A stretch of 9,635 nucleotides of DNA, taken from the NCBI GenBank assembly GCA_018715295.1, contig DVLY01000046.1:1-9635 (forward strand). The letters run 5' to 3'. The notes beneath the pieces were generated by a model. That model saw only the letters and a list, made by a program, of their open reading frames with translations. It was not told where the DNA came from and did not search any database. Positions 1-7,712 of the stretch are shown here, piece by piece. How positions within the stretch are numbered: the first letter of the stretch is position 1; the number at the start of each line of letters is the position of its first letter. Source of the stretch: Candidatus Merdimorpha stercoravium. Its GTDB lineage: Bacteria > Bacteroidota > Bacteroidia > Flavobacteriales > UBA1820. The position numbers were made by a program, and so were the translations under genes.

Positions 1-32
1 TTGAAGCTATCTATCCAAAATCACCAAAAGGT

Positions 33-1091
33 ATGAAAATAGAAGTAGAAAAAGCGGAGAAATCCCGCATCGATGAAGTAAATTTCGACAATATGCCTTT
101 CGGCCGCTACATGAGCGACCATATGTTCATCTGCCAATACAAGGACGGGGCTTGGCAAAACCCCCGCATCGTCCCCTACCGTCCGTTGGAACTGGCACCT
201 TCGTGCAAGGTATTCCACTACGGGCAGGCCATCTTCGAAGGGATGAAAGCCTTCAAGGATGCCGACGGACGCGTATTCCTGTTCCGCCCCTCGGACAACC
301 AGGAACGCTTCAACAAATCGGCCGTGCGCATGAACATGCCGGAATTCCCGGCCGGGACGTTCCACGAAGCCATTCAAATGCTGCTCAAACTGGACCGCGA
401 CTGGATTCCCCAGGGCTTGGGCAAATCGTACTACATCCGCCCGTTCATGATCGCTTCTGAACCGGCGCTCAACGCCGTGCCGTCCAAGGAATACCTGATG
501 CTGATCATCGGCGGACCGGTGGACACCATTTTCCACGGCGAAGTAAAAGTAAAAATCGCCGACCACTTCTCCCGCGCAGCCAACGGAGGAACGGGCTTTG
601 CCAAATGCGCCGGCAACTACGGCGGACAGTTCTACCCCTCGACCCTGGCTTCGGAGGAAGGCTACCAGAGCGTCATCTGGACCGATGACGCCACCCACCA
701 GTTCCTCGAGGAAGCCGGACAGATGAACTTCATGCTGCGCATCGGCGACACGTTGCACACCGCCCCGGTGAGCGAACGCCTGCTGGACGGCATCACGCGC
801 CGCAGCATCCTGCAACTGGCGCAGGACATGGGCATCAAGGCCGAAGTCAGCCCCATCTCGGTGCAGCAGGTACTCGATGCTGCCGACAAGGGCGAACTCA
901 AGGAAGCTTTCGGCTGCGGGACAGCTGCCGTGATCAGCCCCATCTGCGGACTGGGCTACAAGGACCGATACATGCCCCTGCCGGAACTCTCGGCCGAGGA
1001 GTCCTTCGGCGAGCGGCTTCGTCAGCGCATCTTCGACATCCAATACAACCGCACTTCCGACCCCTACGGCTGGCGCGTGGAAGTCAAATAA
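33..1091 (+). CDS. ilvE: Branched-chain amino-acid aminotransferase (BCAT, fold-type IV PLP enzyme)
   Basis: The enzyme moves the amino group between leucine, isoleucine or valine and 2-oxoglutarate, the last step of their synthesis and the first of their breakdown, in the cytosol. The 352-residue protein is of normal length for the larger BCAT group. Visible landmarks are FHYGQAIFEGMKA (about 61-73) near the substrate pocket, YYIRPF, and FAKCAGNYGG, whose Lys191 should form the Schiff base with PLP. EAGQMN (227-232) is the fold-IV Glu-x-Gly-x-x-Asn cofactor motif, followed by LLDGITRRS. The ATG at 33 gives the expected N-terminus (VNFDNMPFGRYMSDHMF follows shortly). No Shine-Dalgarno is seen, as is usual in Bacteroidota. 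Only 32 bases precede the gene, so its promoter or an upstream operon partner cannot be judged. It ends at TAA just before a strong hairpin, so it is the last or only gene of its unit. Confidence 0.96.
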   Translation: MKIEVEKAEKSRIDEVNFDNMPFGRYMSDHMFICQYKDGAWQNPRIVPYRPLELAPSCKVFHYGQAIFEGMKAFKDADGRVFLFRPSDNQERFNKSAVRMNMPEFPAGTFHEAIQMLLKLDRDWIPQGLGKSYYIRPFMIASEPALNAVPSKEYLMLIIGGPVDTIFHGEVKVKIADHFSRAANGGTGFAKCAGNYGGQFYPSTLASEEGYQSVIWTDDATHQFLEEAGQMNFMLRIGDTLHTAPVSERLLDGITRRSILQLAQDMGIKAEVSPISVQQVLDAADKGELKEAFGCGTAAVISPICGLGYKDRYMPLPELSAEESFGERLRQRIFDIQYNRTSDPYGWRVEVK

Positions 1092-1119
1092 GCGCTTTGC
1101 CCTCGACAGCCGGGACCAA

Positions 1120-1178
1120 GCGAGTGCAAAAAAAGGAGGGAATCCGAAATTCGGATTCCCTCCTTTTTTTGCACTCGC
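1120..1178. terminator. Perfect 29-bp-arm inverted repeat, terminator of ilvE
   Basis: Bases 1120-1148 and 1150-1178 are exact reverse complements around a single central base. The core stem (GGAGGGAATCCGAA with its complement) is flanked by A7 on the left and T7 on the right, so a GC-rich hairpin followed by a U-tract forms on either strand. It lies 28 bases after the ilvE stop. Symmetry makes it able to act in both directions, although only plus-strand transcription arrives here. The outer arm GCACTCG and the T7 overlap the proposed -33 box of the next promoter. Confidence 0.88.
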
Positions 1179-1196
1179 CGAAAATGATTACATTTG
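1168..1196 (+). promoter_or_regulatory. Bacteroidota-type promoter of the four-gene cassette
   Basis: TACATTTG at 1189-1196 matches the Bacteroidota -7 consensus TAnnTTTG exactly. TTTG at 1168-1171 is a candidate -33 box. The spacing is 17 bases, slightly shorter than the usual 19-21, so the -33 assignment is weaker than the -7. Transcription should start at about 1200-1204, roughly 80 bases upstream of the first gene. The -33 box is made from the last bases of the ilvE terminator. Confidence 0.65.
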
Positions 1197-1234
1197 AACT
1201 TTCACCGGAAAAAGTTTGTCCGGTAAGGATTCAT
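1197..1234 (+). promoter_or_regulatory. Leader segment with two mutually exclusive small hairpins
   Basis: AACTTT (1197-1202) can pair with AAAGTT (1211-1216). ACCGGA (1204-1209) can pair with TCCGGT (1219-1224). The two stems cannot exist together because each one's arm lies in the other's loop. The second is more GC-rich and lies wholly inside the expected transcript; the first begins at the probable start site and may be partly outside it. Together with the terminator hairpin that follows, this is what an attenuated leader would look like, but no ligand-binding class of riboswitch was recognised. Confidence 0.35.
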
Positions 1235-1265
1235 GCGCGGGGCGCATGCGCCCCGCGCTTTTTTT
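1235..1265 (+). terminator. Strong intrinsic terminator inside the cassette leader
   Basis: Bases 1235-1258 form a perfect 24-bp palindrome made almost only of G and C. It folds to a 10-bp stem (GCGCGGGGCG with its complement) closed by CATG, and runs straight into T7 (1259-1265). This is a classic rho-independent terminator on the plus strand. It is downstream of the TACATTTG promoter and 18 bases upstream of the first start codon, so it would stop most transcripts at about 60-70 nt unless bypassed. It is thus either an attenuator or the end of a short RNA. The T7 is also half of a second perfect palindrome (T7-CATG-A7, 1259-1276). Confidence 0.75.
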
Positions 1266-1283
1266 CATGAAAAAAAGCCGACC

Positions 1284-1553
1284 ATGCGCATAAAACAGGA
1301 ATACGACCTCCGGGAGATCGCCGGAGAGTACATCGTGGTGATCCAGGGACAACTGGACGCGGACATGACCCGCGTGATCGCCCTGAACGAGAGCGGAGCC
1401 TGGTTGTGGGAGGAGCTCTCCGGAAAAGACTTCTCGCCGCAACAGGCCGCCGAGTTGCTTTGCAGTCGTTACGAGGTAGAGGCCGACACCGCCTTAAGCG
1501 ACGCTGAAAAATGGATCGAAACCCTCGAAAAATGCGGAGCGATCGAAGCCTGA
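1284..1553 (+). CDS. PqqD-like protein (RiPP recognition element domain)
   Basis: This 89-residue protein consists of one PqqD-like domain, a small winged-helix fold that in peptide-modifying systems binds the leader of a precursor peptide and presents it to the modifying enzymes. Visible family features are an N-terminal strand region (YDLREIAGEYIVV), the strongly typical ALNESGAWLWEEL segment, and a C-terminal helical half (FSPQQAAELLCSRYEVE, then a helix ending LEKCGAIEA). The start at 1284 is preferred to the in-frame ATG at 1233. The 17 extra codons of the longer version are read from the leader terminator stem and T-tract and give a low-complexity extension outside the domain. It is the first of four overlapping genes. 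True PqqD acts with the radical SAM enzyme PqqE, but no pqq gene is present, so a PQQ role is not supported. Its precise partner is unknown. Confidence 0.88.
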   Translation: MRIKQEYDLREIAGEYIVVIQGQLDADMTRVIALNESGAWLWEELSGKDFSPQQAAELLCSRYEVEADTALSDAEKWIETLEKCGAIEA

Positions 1554-2662
1554 ACCCTGCCACGGAGATGCTCCTGGCCCTGGTGCGGAACGCGCTGTGG
1601 GGCGAGCCGCTTGCAGCCGACACTTTTTCACGCGCCACCGACCCGCAATGGGCGCAAGTGGTTCGCCTGGCTTCCCGGGGCGGAGTAACGGCACTGGCCT
1701 TCGAGGGCGTCCTGCAACTGCCCGAGGCGTTGCGCCCGCCGCGAAACCTGCTGCTGGGCTGGGGGGTGAACGCTCAGCGCCTGGCCGAACGGTACCGCCG
1801 GCAGGAAGCGACCGTGGGCAAACTGGCCGCACAGTTGAGCGAACGGGGGATTCGCACCCTGGTGCTCAAAGGGTTGGGTACATCGCTTTACTACCCGCGT
1901 CCCCACCTGCGGGAATGCGGCGACATCGACGTTTGGCTGTTCGGGCAATGGGAGGAAGGCAACCGCTTTGCCTGCGAAAACGGCTGGGAACTCGACGAGC
2001 GCAGCGAGAAACACACGACTTTCGTCTTTGAAAATATCCTGGTGGAAAACCACCGAACGCTGCTCGACGAAGCGCTCTACACGATGGACCGCCGTCTGGA
2101 CCGGACGCTGGAGGCCATGCTGCAGCAGACCCCCTGCCGGGAAACTGTTCTGGAGGGATGTTCCGTGTACTTCCCCCCGGCCGATTTCGACGCGCTGTTC
2201 CTGATCCGCCATGCGGCGATGCACTTCACTTCGGGGATCTCCCTGCGGCATCTGGCGGATTGGGCCTGCTTCCTGCGCGCCCAGGGCGACCGGATAGACC
2301 GCAGCGCTTTCCTACGGTGCCTCAAGGAGGAACGCTTGGAGCGTTTCGCGGGGGCTTTGACGGCCTGCGCGTGCCTTTGGCTGGGGCTGCCCCAAACGTA
2401 TGCCCCGATGCCGATCGCTCCCCACCGCAAGGATGCCCGCCGGATGTTCCCGGTGCTGCTGTCCGAAAAAAAGACCTGTCAGAGCAGCCAGCCGCTGGCC
2501 GTCCTCGGATTCAAAACCCGCCGATTCGTCTCCGAACAATGGCGTTACCGGATGGTGTACGGACGCTTCAGTTTTCCCTACCGGGTACTGCTGTCCGTAA
2601 AAAGCCATTGGAAGCGTCCCGACACGATCTTCTCGACGACCTATCCCCCGAAAAAGAAATGA
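1532..2662 (+). CDS. Nucleotidyltransferase family protein (NTP_transf_5-like)
   Basis: This is a cytosolic protein of 376 residues with the hallmarks of the PF14907-type nucleotidyltransferases, which carry a pol-beta-like core. The core is VLKGLGTSLYYP with K113-G114, then RPHLRECGDIDVW. In the latter, Asp131 and Asp133 form the metal-binding DxD pair. HAAMHF (His227, His231) followed by ISLRHLADW is the second typical block. The C-terminus is basic (YPPKKK). The start is uncertain: ATG 1532 overlaps the PqqD-like gene by 22 bases, ATG 1511 (seven codons longer) by 43, and Met at 1568 would give no overlap. All keep the core intact. By family it would transfer a nucleotidyl group, but the acceptor is unknown. 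Homologues accompany HPrK-like kinases in some lasso-peptide clusters. Here it sits between the RRE-like gene and such a kinase, so a tailoring role is inferred. Confidence 0.85.
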   Translation: MRSDRSLNPATEMLLALVRNALWGEPLAADTFSRATDPQWAQVVRLASRGGVTALAFEGVLQLPEALRPPRNLLLGWGVNAQRLAERYRRQEATVGKLAAQLSERGIRTLVLKGLGTSLYYPRPHLRECGDIDVWLFGQWEEGNRFACENGWELDERSEKHTTFVFENILVENHRTLLDEALYTMDRRLDRTLEAMLQQTPCRETVLEGCSVYFPPADFDALFLIRHAAMHFTSGISLRHLADWACFLRAQGDRIDRSAFLRCLKEERLERFAGALTACACLWLGLPQTYAPMPIAPHRKDARRMFPVLLSEKKTCQSSQPLAVLGFKTRRFVSEQWRYRMVYGRFSFPYRVLLSVKSHWKRPDTIFSTTYPPKKK

Positions 2663-3588
2663 CCTGCGATCCCTCTACCTCCGAACTCCTCCCCTCGAAA
2701 AGCGAGCGGATCGTGCTGCGCGTCGCCGGACTTCCCTTTGCGGTGCAGGGGGCAGGGCTCATCGCTACACTGCGCACTTTGGGCGGATTCCGTCCTTTCG
2801 TACAACCGGAGAAGGTGTATGCGGCGGACGACTGGCTCTTCCGTTTTCAGGAAGGGACGGAACAGGGGAAAGACCTTCCGGGCCTCCCGCTCCACCGCTT
2901 TCAGACCGAGGGGATCGACTGCACGTTTTCGCGCCGGGGCGAGGGATACGCCTTTTCGATGAGCGGCGGGGTGGGTTCTTCCGGCGAGTGCGGCTGGGTG
3001 TTTTCCCCAGCGGAAAAGAAGGCCCTGGCATGGGGAGAGGCGGATCGGACGAGGCTGCGCTTTTCGCTGTGGATGGCCTTCGGGACGGCCGCCCTGTCCC
3101 GAGGGGTGGCGGCGCTGCATGCTTCGGCGGTTTGCACGCAGGGAAAAGCGGTGCTGGTGCTGGGCGAGTCGGGTACGGGAAAAAGCACGCATACCCGCCT
3201 GTGGAGGGAATACATTCCGGGGGCGGAACTGCTCAACGACGACAGCCCTTTTCTGGAAGCCTCCGAAGAAGGGGTGCGGGTTTGGGGTTCGCCCTGGAGC
3301 GGGAAGACGCCCTGCTACCGCGACCTGGCTTTCCCCGTGGCGGGGATCGTGCGGTTGGTACAGGCCCCGCACAACCGGATTCGCCGTCTTTCGACCCTCG
3401 AGGCGGTCGGGGCGCTGCTGCCGTCCTTTCCTCCGTCCTTTGCCTACGACCGGGCGGCTAAAGACCGGGTGCTGACCTTGATCTCCCATACGCTGATGCG
3501 CGTGCCGGTATTCCGCCTGGAGTGCCGGGCGGACGAGGAGGCGGCGCGTGTTTGCTACGGGGAAATATTCGGAAACGGGCTGCGATGA
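2659..3588 (+). CDS. HPr-kinase-like P-loop kinase
   Basis: This 309-residue protein belongs to the HprK/PEP-carboxykinase-like group. Its N-terminal half (about 1-145) is a small alpha/beta domain (RIVLRVAGLPFAV, GFRPFV). The kinase half starts at LHASAV (His154) and has a Walker A loop, GESGTGKST, at 169-177 with Lys175, then THTRLW. NDDSPFL with Asp194-Asp195 is in the Walker-B-like catalytic position, and WGSPWSGKTP and a terminal VPVFRLECRAD block follow. Relatives in lasso-peptide clusters phosphorylate a serine of the peptide; housekeeping HprK phosphorylates HPr. No HPr gene is present and the protein lacks the LEIRG-type signature of true HprK, so a dedicated substrate is inferred. 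The ATG overlaps the preceding TGA (ATGA), implying translational coupling. The open frame continues upstream of 2659, but that part is a shadow of the nucleotidyltransferase gene. Annotation pipelines may call such proteins PEP carboxykinase (ATP) or hypothetical. Confidence 0.85.
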   Translation: MTCDPSTSELLPSKSERIVLRVAGLPFAVQGAGLIATLRTLGGFRPFVQPEKVYAADDWLFRFQEGTEQGKDLPGLPLHRFQTEGIDCTFSRRGEGYAFSMSGGVGSSGECGWVFSPAEKKALAWGEADRTRLRFSLWMAFGTAALSRGVAALHASAVCTQGKAVLVLGESGTGKSTHTRLWREYIPGAELLNDDSPFLEASEEGVRVWGSPWSGKTPCYRDLAFPVAGIVRLVQAPHNRIRRLSTLEAVGALLPSFPPSFAYDRAAKDRVLTLISHTLMRVPVFRLECRADEEAARVCYGEIFGNGLR

Positions 3589-4028
3589 AAACCTTGGACA
3601 ACGAGACCTACTTCCTGCTGGTGCGCCAGATGCTCGCCCAGGGGAAAACCGTCCTGCTGCGGGTACGGGGAGAGAGCATGACGCCTTTCTTTCCGCAGGG
3701 GTGCGAGATCCGCCTGCGTCCGGCCGAGGGAAAAGACCTGCGGCGCGGGACGCCGGTGCTGGCGCAAACCCGGGAGGGGATATACGTTTTCCACCGCATC
3801 GTACGCGTCTACCCGGAAAAAATCGTGTTGCAGGGAGACGGCAACCTGCATGGATACGAAGAGACGACTTCCGAACAGGTATTCGGGGCGGTGGATTGCG
3901 GCGGGAGGGCGCGGTGCAAGGCGCTGCTTTGGATTTGGGCCAGACCGCTGCGGCGTTACCTGCTGGGGATTTGGCGGAGGGCTTCCCGGTGGCGAAAGGA
4001 ACGTTCCGAGGGGGATGCCCAGCGCTGA
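3585..4028 (+). CDS. S24/S26-family serine peptidase with a Ser/His active-site pattern
   Basis: This 147-residue protein resembles the catalytic core of signal peptidase I-like enzymes. VRGESMTPFF carries the nucleophile Ser31, and CEIRLRP is the next strand. VFHRIVRV places His70 where bacterial leader peptidases have Lys, and LQGDGN supplies Asp85. This Ser-His-Asp arrangement is that of the Sec11/SipW branch. There is no N-terminal membrane anchor. The C-terminus has a Trp-, Leu- and Arg-rich stretch (ALLWIWARPLRRYLLGIWRR) that could lie on the membrane surface, ending in a charged tail. The protein is therefore either cytosolic or peripherally attached. The ATG overlaps the kinase stop by the ATGA pattern, so it is the fourth coupled gene. 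Its likely job is proteolytic processing of the cassette's unknown substrate, by analogy with peptidases in RiPP clusters. A LexA/UmuD-like self-cleaving role is less likely, as no DNA-binding domain or obvious cleavage site is seen. Confidence 0.82.
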   Translation: MKTLDNETYFLLVRQMLAQGKTVLLRVRGESMTPFFPQGCEIRLRPAEGKDLRRGTPVLAQTREGIYVFHRIVRVYPEKIVLQGDGNLHGYEETTSEQVFGAVDCGGRARCKALLWIWARPLRRYLLGIWRRASRWRKERSEGDAQR

Positions 4029-4033
4029 GCGTC

Positions 4034-4108
4034 GGCAAACGAGTCTCCCCAAGCGCAAAGCGGCGGCCCTGTGGGCCGCCGCTTTGCGCTTGGGGAGACT
4101 CGTTTGCC
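4034..4108. repeat. Perfect 36-bp-arm inverted repeat between convergent genes
   Basis: Bases 4034-4069 and 4073-4108 are exact reverse complements separated by TGT. The element starts six bases after the peptidase stop and ends four bases before the dismutase stop on the other strand, so it fills the convergent gap. It should work as a bidirectional transcription barrier and 3'-end stabiliser. No T-tract follows on either strand, so it is not a canonical intrinsic terminator. The long GC-rich perfect arms would also suit a dispersed intergenic palindrome. Confidence 0.85.
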
Positions 4109-4112
4109 CGCC

Positions 4113-4787
4113 CTACTTGGCCTGGCAACCGCAGGGGCACGCCGGGGATTCCCCCGCAGCCTTGGCCCGATAATAGGCCTGCGCCTGAGCGTACAGTCCT
4201 TCGACCGCCGCCCAATTGATAACCTGGAAGAACTCCGCCGCATAGTCGGCACGGCGGTTCTGGTACTTCAGGTAGTAGGCGTGTTCCCACACATCGACCA
4301 GGAGGATGGGGAAGCCCCGCTGCACCCCGCCTATCTTCATCATGGGGTGATCCTGATTGGGAGTAGAAATGACGGCCAGGTTGCCCGACGGCTCGACAAT
4401 GAGCCACGCCCAACCCGAACCGAACTGTCCGGTAGCCGCCGCGATGAACTTGTCCCGGAAAGCCTCGAACGAACCGAATGCGCGGTCGATGGCCTCGGCA
4501 AGATCGCCCGTGGGCCGGGGAGCCGTACCGACCGGGCCGATGACCTGCCAATAGAGGTTGTGATTGACGTATCCGCCGGCGTTGTTGCGCAGGGCCGGGG
4601 GGTAGTTGTCCACTTCGAGGAATATTTCCCCGAGGGTCTTGCCCTCCAGCGGAGTGCCTTTGAGGGCGTTGTTGAAATTGGCCGTATAGGTGGCGTGGTG
4701 CTTGTCGTGGTGCAGGTGCATGGTCTGCTCGTCGATGTACGGCTCGAGAGCATCGTACGCATACGAAAGAGGGGGTAATTCGAACAT
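4113..4787 (-). CDS. sodA: Superoxide dismutase, Fe/Mn family (Mn-type signatures)
   Basis: The enzyme converts superoxide to oxygen and hydrogen peroxide in the cytosol, protecting an anaerobe or microaerophile during oxygen exposure. It has 224 residues. The metal ligands are all present: His26 (MHLHHDKHH), His76 (GGYVNHNLYW), Asp165 and His169 (VDVWEHAYYLKYQN). Gly-Gly at 71-72 and Gln145 in TPNQD are the Mn-type arrangement; Fe-types usually have Gln in the former place. Metal use cannot be settled from sequence, and cambialistic enzymes exist in this phylum, so the symbol is tentative. After the usual end of the fold (INWAAVEGLY) a tail of about 25 residues carries CPCGC (Cys217, 219, 221), the only cysteines of the protein. 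The start at 4787 gives the standard N-terminus FELPPLSYAYDALEP; longer in-frame starts run through the upstream terminator and are rejected. It is convergent with the peptidase gene. Confidence 0.96.
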   Translation of the reverse strand: MFELPPLSYAYDALEPYIDEQTMHLHHDKHHATYTANFNNALKGTPLEGKTLGEIFLEVDNYPPALRNNAGGYVNHNLYWQVIGPVGTAPRPTGDLAEAIDRAFGSFEAFRDKFIAAATGQFGSGWAWLIVEPSGNLAVISTPNQDHPMMKIGGVQRGFPILLVDVWEHAYYLKYQNRRADYAAEFFQVINWAAVEGLYAQAQAYYRAKAAGESPACPCGCQAK

Positions 4788-4838
4788 AGTGTGTCTGGTT
4801 TTTAGGATTGATGAATGTATTTGTTCTTCATAACGAAG

Positions 4839-4869
4839 TAAATGTACACAGAAAAGGCGGGAAGCGCAA
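4839..4869 (-). promoter_or_regulatory. Probable promoter of the superoxide dismutase gene
   Basis: On the minus strand, TACATTTA (4846-4839) matches TAnnTTTG except for its last base. TTG (4869-4867) lies 20 bases upstream, the normal Bacteroidota -33 to -7 distance. Transcription would start near 4832, giving a leader of about 45 bases. The -33 box is in the loop of the parC terminator hairpin. A weaker alternative further downstream (TACATTCA preceded by TTTA at 19 bases) cannot be excluded. No OxyR-like operator was recognised. Confidence 0.45.
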
Positions 4870-4889
4870 GTACTTCCCGCCTTTTCTGT
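4848..4889. terminator. Terminator hairpin after parC
   Basis: ACAGAAAAGGCGGGAAG (4848-4864) and its exact reverse complement (4873-4889) form a 17-bp stem with an 8-base loop. Each arm includes a four-base A or T run outside the GC-rich core, so a short U-tract follows the core stem on either strand. It begins 29 bases downstream of the parC stop in the minus direction and should end the parE-parC transcript before the dismutase gene. Confidence 0.8.
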
Positions 4890-4917
4890 ATCGATTTTCT
4901 CGATCGCGGTATCGGGA

Positions 4918-7641
<2,724 letters not shown>

Positions 7642-7685
7642 TTCGTATGTTTTCCCGTCCTTTGTTCTTCTGTTTGTTGCTTAAA

Positions 7686-7712
7686 GAGCGTTTCGAAGCT
7701 GCTTCATCGCTC
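7686..7712 (-). other. Small nested hairpin at the parE-parC junction
   Basis: In the minus direction, GAGCG pairs with CGCTC, enclosing GAAGC-A-GCTTC. The structure overlaps the parE stop codon and lies in the 69-base gap before parC. The stems are short (5 bp each, interrupted) and only three T residues follow, so it is not a convincing terminator. It might tune read-through or RNA stability between the two cistrons, or be chance. Confidence 0.25.

Noticed and set aside
21..1043. 340-codon minus-strand open frame opposite ilvE
   Set aside because: It lies exactly antisense to a fully conserved aminotransferase and has no recognisable domain.
1120..1276. CRISPR or tandem-repeat array in the palindrome-rich gap
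   Set aside because: The repeats are two unrelated inverted repeats, not direct repeats with regular spacers.
1233..1283. Longer N-terminus for the PqqD-like protein from ATG 1233
   Set aside because: These 17 codons are the leader terminator stem and its T-tract. They add MRGAHAPRAFFHEKKPT ahead of a complete domain, and the ATG at 1284 has an A-rich leader typical of the group.
1284..1553. Assignment to PQQ biosynthesis because of the PqqD-like domain
   Set aside because: No pqqA, pqqB, pqqC or pqqE is present, and the neighbours are a nucleotidyltransferase, a kinase and a peptidase, so only the domain is supported.
2158..2658. Extension of the kinase frame upstream to 2158
   Set aside because: The 167 extra codons are out of frame with, and wholly inside, the nucleotidyltransferase gene. 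The ATGA at 2659-2662 gives the natural start.
2641..4551. 636-codon minus-strand open frame opposite the kinase, peptidase and dismutase
   Set aside because: It spans the 36-bp intergenic palindrome and parts of three unrelated genes, and its translation is low-complexity Arg/Pro/Gly-rich. Antisense shadow.
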